Part shown: in pieces, positions 26,806 to 34,992 of the stretch
Numbering within the stretch: the stretch's first letter is position 1
Layout: every line of letters begins with the position of its first letter
From: Ensifer sp. WSM1721
Lineage (GTDB): Bacteria; Pseudomonadota; Alphaproteobacteria; Rhizobiales; Rhizobiaceae
Assembly (NCBI RefSeq): GCF_000513895.2
Contig: NZ_CP165782.1
Location: 2,356,001-2,420,000, forward strand
DNA: 64,000 nucleotides
Reading direction: 5' to 3'
Program-made: the position numbers and the translations under genes
Notes under the pieces: generated by a model
Told to the model about the DNA's origin: nothing
Databases searched by the model: none
Seen by the model: only the letters and a program-made list of their open reading frames with translations

Positions 26806-28293
26806 ATGGCAAAGGAATCCGGCAGCATCCGCTTCATCCTGAACGATACGGAGGTCGCCCTTTCCGAAGTCGCGCCGACGGCCACATTACTCGATTATCT
26901 GAGGCTCGAGCGTCGCCTCACCGGCAGCAAGGAAGGCTGCGCCGAGGGCGACTGCGGCGCCTGCACCGTGCTGATCGGCCGGCTTGCGCGCGACGGCCGC
27001 GGGGAAGAGGGTCTCGTCTACGAAAGCGTCAATGCCTGCATCCGCTTCGTGGGCTCGCTGAACGCCACGCATGTCGTGACCGTCGAGCACCTGGCCGCCA
27101 AGGACGGCACGCTCCATCCGGTGCAGCAGGCGATGGTGGATTTCCATGGATCGCAATGCGGCTTCTGCACGCCGGGCATCGTCATGTCGCTCTACGGCCT
27201 GTGGCTCACCGACGACAATCCGAGCCGCGCGGCGATCGAGAAGGCGCTGCAGGGCAATCTCTGTCGCTGCACCGGTTATGAGCCGATCATCCGCGCGGCC
27301 GAAGCGGCCACCAGGGAACGGCCTTCGGCGCTCTTCGATCCGATCACGCGAACGCGCGAGGCGGTCACTGCCCGGCTGGGGGCCCTGCGGCAGACAGAAA
27401 CGATCGTCATCCGCAAAGGCGAGGACTGCCTGATCCTACCGGTCGACACTACCGACCTCGCCCGCGTGCTTGCTGAATATCCAAATGCGACGATTGTCGC
27501 CGGTTCGACCGATGTCGGGCTTTGGGTGACAAAGCAGATGCGATCGCTCAACCCCGTGATCTTCATCGGCGGCATTGCGGAACTGCAGCGGATCGAGAGC
27601 TCTGAGGCGGGCCTGACGATCGGCGCCGGGGTGAGCTATACGGCTGCACGTGAGGCGCTTTCGGCCGCCTACCCCACGCTTGGCTGTCTGATCGACCGCA
27701 TTGGCGGCGACCAGATCCGCAACATGGGCACGATCGGCGGCAATATCGCCAACGGCTCTCCGATCGGCGACAGCCCACCGCCGCTGATCGCCCTCGGCGC
27801 GACGGTAACCCTGCGTTCGAAAGACGGCACGCGCTCGCTGCCGCTCGAGGACTTCTTCATCGCCTATGGCAGACAGGACCGCAAACCGGGCGAGTTCGTC
27901 GAGAGCGTTTTCGTTCCGGCGCTGCCCCCAGGCGAGCATTTCGCCGCCTACAAGATCACGAAGCGCCGCGACGAGGATATCTCTGCCCTGCTCGGCGCCT
28001 TCCGGATTTCCCTCGACGGAGACCGGGTGAAGACCGCCCGCATCGCCTTCGGCGGCATGGCGGCGACGCCGAAGCGAGCGAAGGCCGTAGAGGCGGCGCT
28101 GATCGGCCAGCCCTGGACCGAGGATACAATACGCGAAGCGCAAGCCGCCTTCGAGGCCGATTACCAGCCGATCACTGACTGGCGCGCCACGGCCGCCTAT
28201 CGCCTGCTCGCGGCGAAGAACCTGCTGATGCGTTTCTTCCTGGAAAGCACCGGAGAGATAGTACAATTGCAGCGGTTCGAGGAGGTCGCATGA
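26806..28293 (+). CDS. xdhA: Xanthine dehydrogenase, iron-sulfur/FAD subunit
   Basis: A 495-aa small subunit. Residues 1-90 bind the first [2Fe-2S] cluster (GCAEGDCGACTV), and the next domain binds the second through QCGFCTPG and CRCTGY. The FAD domain follows with IVAGSTDVGLW and MGTIGGNIANGSPIGDSPP, then the CO-dehydrogenase-flavoprotein C-terminal domain. With XdhB it oxidises hypoxanthine and xanthine to urate. It is second in the bdhA operon, and a RIME1-like element separates it from xdhB. The companion xdhC (cofactor insertion) is absent from this operon. Confidence 0.95.
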   Translation: MAKESGSIRFILNDTEVALSEVAPTATLLDYLRLERRLTGSKEGCAEGDCGACTVLIGRLARDGRGEEGLVYESVNACIRFVGSLNATHVVTVEHLAAKDGTLHPVQQAMVDFHGSQCGFCTPGIVMSLYGLWLTDDNPSRAAIEKALQGNLCRCTGYEPIIRAAEAATRERPSALFDPITRTREAVTARLGALRQTETIVIRKGEDCLILPVDTTDLARVLAEYPNATIVAGSTDVGLWVTKQMRSLNPVIFIGGIAELQRIESSEAGLTIGAGVSYTAAREALSAAYPTLGCLIDRIGGDQIRNMGTIGGNIANGSPIGDSPPPLIALGATVTLRSKDGTRSLPLEDFFIAYGRQDRKPGEFVESVFVPALPPGEHFAAYKITKRRDEDISALLGAFRISLDGDRVKTARIAFGGMAATPKRAKAVEAALIGQPWTEDTIREAQAAFEADYQPITDWRATAAYRLLAAKNLLMRFFLESTGEIVQLQRFEEVA

Positions 28294-28312
28294 GCGTGCA
28301 TCGCTTGAGTTT

Positions 28313-28442
28313 GCCCCTCTCCTCGGGTTTAACCCGAGGACTAGCCCTCTCCCCGCAGGCGGGGAGAGGGAACGAAGGCGGCGCCGCGAGTCCCTTCGCC
28401 CCGCTTGCGGGGAGAAGGTGGCCGGCAGGCCGGATGAGGGGC
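28313..28442 (+). repeat. RIME1-like element between xdhA and xdhB
   Basis: A 130-bp mosaic with three hairpins: ctcgggtt/aacccgag, ccctctccccgc/gcggggagaggg, and ccttcgccccgc/gcggggagaagg, flanked by gcccctct and gaggggc. It fills the xdhA-xdhB gap. A copy in reverse orientation and highly similar across its length lies at 52202-52332. Confidence 0.88.
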
Positions 28443-28467
28443 ACTTCCTTCGAAAGGAGGCCCCCAC

Positions 28468-30804
28468 ATGGATAAGTCCGCCTTCGAAGACCACGCGACC
28501 ATCACCGGCCCGATGCACGCGCCGTTAAAACACGACAGCGCGCACAAGCATGTGGCCGGAACCGCCGACTATATCGACGACATGCCGGAACCCGCCGGCA
28601 CCTTGCACGGCGCGCTCGGCCTCACCGATCGGGCGCATGCCGAGATACTGGAAATGGACCTTTCCGCCGTGTCGGCTGTTCCCGGCGTCGTCTGCGTACT
28701 CACCGCCAGGGACATGCCGCATTCCAACGACATCAGCCCAACCCATTTGCACGACGAGCCGGTGCTCGCGGACGGCCGGGTGCAGTTCCACGGGCAACCG
28801 GCCTTTGCGGTGATTGCCGAGACGCGCGACATCGCCCGCCGCGCCGCACGGCTTGCCAAGATTACTTATCGCGACTTGCCTCCCGTGATCGATGTCGTCG
28901 ATGCCATCGCGACCGGCGGCGAGTTCGTGACCCCACCCCTGACGCTCCAACGCGGCGACGCGGAAGGCGAGCTGGAGCGCTCCCCGCGCCGGCTGAAGGG
29001 GAAGATGCGGATCGGCGGTCAGGAGCACTTCTATCTCGAAGGACACATCGCGCTCGCGATCCCCGGCGAGGACGATGAGATGACGGTCTGGGTCTCGACA
29101 CAGCATCCAAGCGAGATCCAACGTATGGTGGCGCAGGTGCTCGGCACGCCCGTGAATGCCGTCACGGTGAATGTTCGCAGAATGGGCGGCGGCTTCGGCG
29201 GCAAGGAAACACAGGGCAACCAGTTCGCGGCACTCGCCGCCGTCGCCGCGCGCAAGCTCCGTCGTGCCGTGAAGTTCCGCCCGGATCGCGACGACGACAT
29301 GATCGCCACCGGCAAGCGCCATGATTTTCTCGTCGACTACGACGTCGGCTTCGATGAAGACGGGCACATTCTGGCGGTCCATGCGAACTATGCCGCGCGC
29401 TGCGGCTTTTCCGCCGATCTCTCGGGCCCGGTCACCGACCGCGCCCTCTTCCATGCGGACAATGCCTATTTCTATCCGAATGTGAAGCTGACCTCCGAGC
29501 CGCTGAAGACGAACACGGTATCGAACACCGCCTTCCGCGGCTTCGGCGGGCCGCAGGGCATGGTGGGCGGCGAGCGGATCATCGAGGAGATCGCCTATGC
29601 GGTCGGCAAGGACCCGCTCGACATCCGCAAGCTGAACTTTTACGGCGACGGGGATTCGGGCCGGGACGTCACGCCCTATCACCAGAAGGTCGAGGACAAC
29701 ATCATCCGCCGCATCGTCGACGAACTGGAGGCGAGCGCCGACTATCAGGCCCGCCGGGCGGCAATCATCGAGTTCAACAGATCGAGCCGGGTGATTCGCA
29801 AGGGTATAGCGCTGACGCCAGTAAAATTCGGCATCTCCTTCACGCTTACCCACCTAAACCAGGCCGGCGCCCTCGTCCACATCTACACGGACGGCTCGAT
29901 CCATCTCAATCACGGCGGTACCGAGATGGGCCAGGGCGTGTACACCAAGGTGGCGCAGGTCCTCGCCGACAGTTTCCAGATCGATATCGATCGGGTGAAG
30001 ATTACCGCGACGACGACCGGAAAAGTGCCGAACACCTCGGCGACCGCCGCCTCGTCGGGCTCCGACCTCAACGGCATGGCCGCCTTCGATGCCGCCCGGC
30101 AGATCAAGGAACGGCTCGTCGCCTTTGCCGCGGAGCGCTGGCAGACGACGGTAGAGAACGTCTCTTTCGTGCCCAACCACGTCAAGATCGGCGAAGAGCT
30201 CGTGCCCTTCGCGGAACTCATCCGCCAGGCCTATGCGGCGCGCGTACAGCTTTCCGCCGCCGGCTTTTACGCGACGCCGAAAATCCACTGGGACCGCGCA
30301 ACCGGCCGCGGCACGCCCTTCTATTATTTCGCCTATGGTGCGGCCGTTTCCGAAGTCTCGATCGATACGTTGACAGGAGAATATCTGGTCGACTGCGTTG
30401 ACGTGCTGCACGACGTCGGCCGCTCCCTCAATCCGGCGATCGACCTCGGCCAGATCGAAGGCGGTTTCGTGCAGGGTATGGGCTGGCTGACGACGGAGGA
30501 GCTCTGGTGGGATGAGAAGGGGCGCTTGAGGACGCATGCCCCCTCCACCTACAAGATCCCTCTTGCCTCGGATCGGCCTAAGATCTTCAACGTGCGCCTC
30601 GCCGAGTGGTCACAAAACGTCGAAAAGACGATCGGCCGGTCGAAGGCGGTGGGAGAGCCGCCGCTCATGCTGCCGATCTCGGTTCTCGAGGCTCTGTCGA
30701 TGGCTGTCGCCAGCGTCGCCGATTATCGCGAATGCCCCCGCCTCGATACGCCGGCGACGCCGGAACGGATCTTGATGGCGGTGGAACGGTTGAGACAGAT
30801 TTGA
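28468..30804 (+). CDS. xdhB: Xanthine dehydrogenase, molybdopterin subunit
   Basis: A 778-aa large subunit that binds the molybdenum cofactor and the purine. Typical motifs are GGGFGGKET near residue 230, NTAFRGFGGPQG near 350, LNHGGTEMGQG near 480, and the catalytic Glu in the late VGEPPLML near 730. A strong AAAGGAGG precedes the ATG at 28468, so translation restarts efficiently after the RIME1 element. It completes the bdhA-xdhA-xdhB operon and supplies urate for PuuD and the downstream genes. Confidence 0.95.
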   Translation: MDKSAFEDHATITGPMHAPLKHDSAHKHVAGTADYIDDMPEPAGTLHGALGLTDRAHAEILEMDLSAVSAVPGVVCVLTARDMPHSNDISPTHLHDEPVLADGRVQFHGQPAFAVIAETRDIARRAARLAKITYRDLPPVIDVVDAIATGGEFVTPPLTLQRGDAEGELERSPRRLKGKMRIGGQEHFYLEGHIALAIPGEDDEMTVWVSTQHPSEIQRMVAQVLGTPVNAVTVNVRRMGGGFGGKETQGNQFAALAAVAARKLRRAVKFRPDRDDDMIATGKRHDFLVDYDVGFDEDGHILAVHANYAARCGFSADLSGPVTDRALFHADNAYFYPNVKLTSEPLKTNTVSNTAFRGFGGPQGMVGGERIIEEIAYAVGKDPLDIRKLNFYGDGDSGRDVTPYHQKVEDNIIRRIVDELEASADYQARRAAIIEFNRSSRVIRKGIALTPVKFGISFTLTHLNQAGALVHIYTDGSIHLNHGGTEMGQGVYTKVAQVLADSFQIDIDRVKITATTTGKVPNTSATAASSGSDLNGMAAFDAARQIKERLVAFAAERWQTTVENVSFVPNHVKIGEELVPFAELIRQAYAARVQLSAAGFYATPKIHWDRATGRGTPFYYFAYGAAVSEVSIDTLTGEYLVDCVDVLHDVGRSLNPAIDLGQIEGGFVQGMGWLTTEELWWDEKGRLRTHAPSTYKIPLASDRPKIFNVRLAEWSQNVEKTIGRSKAVGEPPLMLPISVLEALSMAVASVADYRECPRLDTPATPERILMAVERLRQI

Positions 30805-30818
30805 GCTTGCCGGCCCTT

Positions 30819-30898
30819 ATAGCGCCGTGCGTCTTTTCAGACGCACAAAGGACGCTGTAGGTCCTTAAATCGGGTATGATTTAAGGAAACATGCAGTA
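30819..30898 (+). repeat. Shortened double-hairpin element
   Basis: This copy matches the element at 12612 except for a loss of 24 bases between the first hairpin and the inner stem of the second, so the outer left arm (ctgcatgttt) is gone while its partner aaacatgcag remains. It directly abuts a RIME1 right end. Confidence 0.85.
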
Positions 30899-30938
30899 GC
30901 CCCGCTTGCGGGGAGAAAGTACCGGCAGGCGGATGGGG
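30899..30938 (+). repeat. RIME1 right end
   Basis: The segment ccccgcttgcggggagaaag followed by taccggcaggcggatggggg matches the third hairpin and right border of the RIME1-like element at 28313-28442. Confidence 0.7.
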
Positions 30939-30970
30939 GCGGCGGACGCGAAACGTAGCCACGCACAGCC

Positions 30971-31174
30971 CTATTGAAACATCTCATCCTCGTGCCGCGG
31001 CTCGCCCCAATCCATGAAACCCAAGTCTCTTTTCATGTAATCAGAGAGAGCGTCGACATCCAGCCGCGAGTGTCTCGAGCGCATGAGCGCGCGTGCGGCG
31101 GAAACGAGCCAGGAAACTGGCTCGAACGCGGAAAGAGGTTTTCTTTCAGTATCTTCCAATATATCGCAGGCCAT
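30971..31174 (-). CDS. DUF1127 small protein
   Basis: A 67-aa protein with a DUF1127-like C-terminal half: LMRSRHSRLDVDALSDYMKRDLGFMDW carries the typical Arg-rich helix and RDLGF/RDIGL end. Such proteins are small, basic to amphipathic, and in rhizobia and Brucella are often controlled by LysR regulators; some bind RNA or affect phosphate and carbon use. It is divergent from a LysR gene with 102 bases between. I use the ATG at 31174 (MACDILED); it is followed by a plain coding stretch. Confidence 0.7.
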   Translation of the reverse strand: MACDILEDTERKPLSAFEPVSWLVSAARALMRSRHSRLDVDALSDYMKRDLGFMDWGEPRHEDEMFQ

Positions 31175-31276
31175 CTGAGTACCCTTTGTAAGCGGTGAAC
31201 TTGGCTTGCAGGATGCCGAGAAAGATGCTCGAATTCCAATCGAACATCCGTCTGCATGCATCAAGAGAACTTATCC

Positions 31277-32185
31277 ATGAAGATGTCGAAGCAGTTTCCG
31301 CTGAATGCGCTCAGGGTCTTCGAGGCGGCCGCCCGGCTCGGCAGTTTCACCAAGGCGGGCGACGAGCTCGGCATGACCCAGACGGCGGTCAGCTATCAGA
31401 TCAAGCTCATCGAGGAGAATATCGGCGAGCCGCTGTTCCTGAGGCGTCCGCGGCAGGTCGCGCTGACGGAGATTGGCAAGCACTTGGCACCGAAGGTGAC
31501 GGAAGCCTTCGAGATGCTGCAGGAAGCGGTCGCCTCGGCGCGCGGGGATACTGAAGCGGCGCTGCTCATCAACTCGACGGCAACCTTCGCGTCGCAATGG
31601 CTCGCTCGAGAAATCGGCACGTTCCAACTCGCGCATCCAAATATCGCCGTTCGTCTGGTGGCGAACGATGCGATCATCGATTTCAACAAGGAGGCGGTCG
31701 ACGTCGCGATCCGTTCCGGCAAGGGCGACTGGCCGGGCCTCATCAGCCATCGCCTGATGCGGGTGGAGTTCACCCCAATGCTCAGCCCAGCCCTTGCGGA
31801 AACGATCGGGGGCGTGCGCAGGCCGCGAGACCTTCTGAAGCTCCGCATCATCGGCCCTCGGGATCCCTGGTGGGCCTTGTGGTTTCGCGCCGCCGGCGTG
31901 GAGGATCCCGATCTGGCGGGTCGTCCGGCGAGCCGTCTCGGCGCCCAGGCCTTCGAGGCTCGGGCGGCGGTGGCCGGCCAGGGCGTCGCTATCCTGATGC
32001 CTGAATTCTATAGTGACGACGTGGCGCTCGGCAGGCTTTACCAGCCATTCGATCTGCGTTGCAACGACGGCCACGATTACTGGCTCGTCTACCCGCACGC
32101 TCGCCGCAACACCTCGAAGATCCGTGCCTTCCGCGACTGGATTCTTGGCAAGCTCAATCCAGAGGCCCCTGAAGGCCCGCACTGA
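31277..32185 (+). CDS. LysR-family regulator (GcvA-like)
   Basis: A 302-aa LysR-type activator. The N-terminal helix-turn-helix (LNALRVFEAAARLGSFTKAGDELGMTQ... with TAVSYQIKLIEENIG) is of the GcvA type, followed by a substrate-binding domain (GVAILMPEFYSDDVA near 245). It is divergent from the DUF1127 gene and lies 150 bases upstream of puuD, so either may be its target. The closing VYPHARRNTSKIRAFRDWIL is typical. I chose the ATG at 31277; an upstream in-frame ATG at 31256 is possible. Confidence 0.87.
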   Translation: MKMSKQFPLNALRVFEAAARLGSFTKAGDELGMTQTAVSYQIKLIEENIGEPLFLRRPRQVALTEIGKHLAPKVTEAFEMLQEAVASARGDTEAALLINSTATFASQWLAREIGTFQLAHPNIAVRLVANDAIIDFNKEAVDVAIRSGKGDWPGLISHRLMRVEFTPMLSPALAETIGGVRRPRDLLKLRIIGPRDPWWALWFRAAGVEDPDLAGRPASRLGAQAFEARAAVAGQGVAILMPEFYSDDVALGRLYQPFDLRCNDGHDYWLVYPHARRNTSKIRAFRDWILGKLNPEAPEGPH

Positions 32186-32335
32186 AAATCGACTTTGGAG
32201 GGTGTCGCTCTAGCCTTGGACAAGATCGGCTCGCCGGCAGAGCCGGCCCCGAATGGAGCGAGCGATGAAATCGCCCCTTCCCCGTTCCCGTTTTTTTTCG
32301 CAAGGTTGCGGCAACGGAGAAAAAAGGGGCCCTGA
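32186..32335. other. puuD leader region
   Basis: This 150-base gap holds the small hairpin ggctcgccggcagagcc (32229-32245) without a T-run, then a T8 tract in cgttttttttcgc (32288-32300), and an A-rich, G-rich stretch (gagaaaaaaggggccctg) that forms the puuD ribosome binding site. The ccccttccccg upstream could pair with this aaggggcc and hide the site. Confidence 0.4.
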
Positions 32336-33568
32336 ATGTACGAATTCGCCATTGCCTGGGAGTGGCTGGCCTTTGCCGTCCGCTGGCTGCATGTCGTCAC
32401 CGCCATCGCCTGGATCGGCTCGTCCTTCTATTTCATCGCTCTCGACCTCGGCCTCGTGAAGCGCGACCACCTGCCGGCCGGCGCCTATGGCGAGGAATGG
32501 CAGGTGCATGGCGGCGGCTTCTATCACATCCAGAAATATCTGGTGGCGCCGGCCACCATGCCGGAGCACCTCACCTGGTTTAAATGGGAGTCCTATTCCA
32601 CCTGGCTGTCGGGCTTCGCGATGCTCTGCATCGTCTATTATGGCGGCGCCGATCTCTTCCTGATCGATCGCCACGTGCTGGACATTTCGGCAACGACCGC
32701 GATCCTGATCTCGCTCGCCTCGCTCGGCCTCGGCTGGGTTCTTTACGATCTGCTCTGCAAGTCGCCGATCGGCAAGAACACCTGGGGGCTGATGGCGCTG
32801 CTCTACATCGTGCTCGTCGCCATGGCCTGGGGCTATACGCAGGTCTTCACCGGCCGCGCTGCTTTCCTGCATCTTGGCGCCTTCACCGCGACGATTATGT
32901 CGGCCAACGTCTTCTTCATCATCATTCCCAACCAGAAGATCGTCGTCGCCGACCTGATCGCCGGGCGCACGCCGGACCCGAAGCTCGGCGCCCAGGCCAA
33001 GCAGCGTTCGCTGCACAACAACTACCTGACGCTGCCCGTCATCTTCTTCATGCTGTCGAACCACTATCCGCTCGCCTTTGCGACGGCCTTCAACTGGATC
33101 ATTGCCGCACTCGTCTTCCTGATGGGGGTCACCATCCGGCACTGGTTCAACACCACGCATGCACGCAAGGGCAAGCCCACCTGGACCTGGGCTGTCACCG
33201 CGATCCTCTTCATCCTGATCATGTGGCTTTCGACGGCACCGAAGGTCCTGACGGGCGAAGCACAGGCCGAGGCGGCACCCGTCTTCAGACGCTTTGCCGA
33301 GAACGCCCATTTCCCGGCAGTGCGAGATACGATTTCGACCCGCTGCAGCATGTGCCACGCGGCCGAACCCGCTTATGAAGGCATCGCGCGGCCGCCGAAC
33401 GGCGTCGTACTGGAAAGCGACGCCGAGATTGCCGCCCGGGCGCGCGAAATCTATATCCAGGCCGGGCGCAGCCATGCCATGCCGCCCGGCAACATAACCG
33501 ATATGACGGCGGAAGAACGCAGGCTCGTGACGGCCTGGTACGAAAGCGCCGTCGGGGAGACACGATGA
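32336..33568 (+). CDS. puuD: Urate hydroxylase PuuD (membrane, cytochrome c type)
   Basis: A 410-aa inner-membrane enzyme that oxidises urate to 5-hydroxyisourate without making hydrogen peroxide, replacing soluble uricase. Eight to nine hydrophobic helices fill residues 1-320, with LHVVTAIAWIGSSFYFI at the start. The C-terminal cytochrome c domain carries the haem site CSMCH near residue 336 and a later Met (MPPGNITDM). It overlaps guaD by four bases (ATGA). It receives urate from XdhAB. Confidence 0.93.
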   Translation: MYEFAIAWEWLAFAVRWLHVVTAIAWIGSSFYFIALDLGLVKRDHLPAGAYGEEWQVHGGGFYHIQKYLVAPATMPEHLTWFKWESYSTWLSGFAMLCIVYYGGADLFLIDRHVLDISATTAILISLASLGLGWVLYDLLCKSPIGKNTWGLMALLYIVLVAMAWGYTQVFTGRAAFLHLGAFTATIMSANVFFIIIPNQKIVVADLIAGRTPDPKLGAQAKQRSLHNNYLTLPVIFFMLSNHYPLAFATAFNWIIAALVFLMGVTIRHWFNTTHARKGKPTWTWAVTAILFILIMWLSTAPKVLTGEAQAEAAPVFRRFAENAHFPAVRDTISTRCSMCHAAEPAYEGIARPPNGVVLESDAEIAARAREIYIQAGRSHAMPPGNITDMTAEERRLVTAWYESAVGETR

Positions 33569-34881
33569 CATCCACCCTTATCCGCGGCCGCCTCTTGAGC
33601 TTCCATCGGGAGCCCCGGAGCATCGATGACCATGCCGCCTACGCCTACGAGGCCGATGGCGCCCTTCTGATCGAAGGCGGCGTGATCAGGGCCGCCGGCC
33701 CCTACGCAACGGTGAAGACGGCAGCGCCTGAGGATGTCTCGGAAATCGACCACCGCCCGCATCTCATCACGCCTGGATTCATCGATACGCATCTGCATTT
33801 TCCGCAGATGCAGGTGATGGCCTCCTATGCGGCCGATCTGCTCGAATGGCTGAACACCTACACCTTTCCCGAGGAATGCCGCTTCGTCGAAACGGCGCAT
33901 GCCGAGCGGATCGCCGTCCGCTTCTTCGATGAGATGGTCCGCCACGGCACGACGACGGCGACCGCCTACTGCTCCGTTCACAAGACCTCCGCCGACGCCT
34001 TCTTCGCCGAGAGCCTGAGGCGCGGCATGTGCATGGTCGCGGGCAAGGTGATGATGGACCGCAATGCACCGCAGGGGCTGCTTGACACGCCCGAGATGAG
34101 TTATGACGAGACCCGCGCTGTCATCGCGGACTGGCACGGCAAGGGCCGCAACCACGTGGCGATCACCCCGCGTTTCGCCATCACCTCGACGCCGGAGCAG
34201 ATGGAGGTCGCGAAATCACTTGTCCGCGAGTTCCCCGACCTGCATGTGCAAACTCATCTCTCCGAGAACCGCGATGAGATCAGCTACACTTGCGATCTCT
34301 ATCCGGAAGCGAAGGACTATACCGACGTCTATGCCCGCTACGGTCTGCTCGGGCCGAAAAGCCTTTTTGGCCATTGCATCCACCTCTCCGAGCGGGAGGC
34401 GGACGCCATGAGCGAGACCGGCTCCGTCGCCGTCTTCTGCCCGACATCCAATCTCTTCCTCGGTTCCGGTCTGTTTCCGCTGCGCGCGCTGACGCGGCGG
34501 GAGAAACCCGTGCGCGTCTCCGTCGCCTCCGACATCGGCGGTGGTACGAGCTATTCGATGCTGAAGACGCTCGATGAGGCCTACAAGATCCTGCAGTTGC
34601 AGGGCGAGCGCCTGAACCCGTTCGACAGCTTCTATCTGATGACCCGCGGCAATGCCGAAGCGCTCGCGCTCGTCGACCGCATCGGCACGCTGCAGCCGGG
34701 CAGCGATGCCGACCTCGTGGTGCTCGACATGGCGGCGACCCCGGCTATGGCGCTTCGCGCCGAAGTGGTCAATTCACTGGCCGACGAGCTGTTCCTCCTT
34801 CAGACGATGGGCGATGACCGTGCGGTCGTCGAGACCTATGTGGCCGGCAGGCCCTCGAAATCCGCCCTCCGCGCCGGCTGA
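33565..34881 (+). CDS. guaD: Guanine deaminase
   Basis: A 438-aa amidohydrolase that deaminates guanine to xanthine. Metal ligands lie in FIDTHLHFPQMQVMASY near residue 75, QTHLSEN near 230, FGHCIHLSE near 265 and SDIGGGTSYSML near 320. The start overlaps the puuD stop, so PuuD and GuaD are co-translated: one enzyme makes xanthine, the other consumes urate. The amidohydrolase metal motifs and length agree with GuaD. Confidence 0.94.
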   Translation: MTSTLIRGRLLSFHREPRSIDDHAAYAYEADGALLIEGGVIRAAGPYATVKTAAPEDVSEIDHRPHLITPGFIDTHLHFPQMQVMASYAADLLEWLNTYTFPEECRFVETAHAERIAVRFFDEMVRHGTTTATAYCSVHKTSADAFFAESLRRGMCMVAGKVMMDRNAPQGLLDTPEMSYDETRAVIADWHGKGRNHVAITPRFAITSTPEQMEVAKSLVREFPDLHVQTHLSENRDEISYTCDLYPEAKDYTDVYARYGLLGPKSLFGHCIHLSEREADAMSETGSVAVFCPTSNLFLGSGLFPLRALTRREKPVRVSVASDIGGGTSYSMLKTLDEAYKILQLQGERLNPFDSFYLMTRGNAEALALVDRIGTLQPGSDADLVVLDMAATPAMALRAEVVNSLADELFLLQTMGDDRAVVETYVAGRPSKSALRAG

Positions 34882-34890
34882 GCACGAAAA

Positions 34891-34921
34891 AAGAAGAGGT
34901 CAATTTTTTTGACCTCTTCTT
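34891..34921 (-). terminator. Perfect 13-bp hairpin after guaD
   Basis: aagaagaggtcaa (34891-34903) pairs perfectly with ttgacctcttctt (34909-34921). On the plus strand it is preceded by A6 and followed by cccgc, so a T-run follows the stem only on the minus strand. It could end guaD transcripts weakly and block leftward ones. Confidence 0.7.
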
Positions 34922-34992
34922 CCCGCAGCTATTACAAGGCTTTTGAAAACATGATATTGGCTCGGCAGTCGTTCACTTGATGGGGCCGATCC

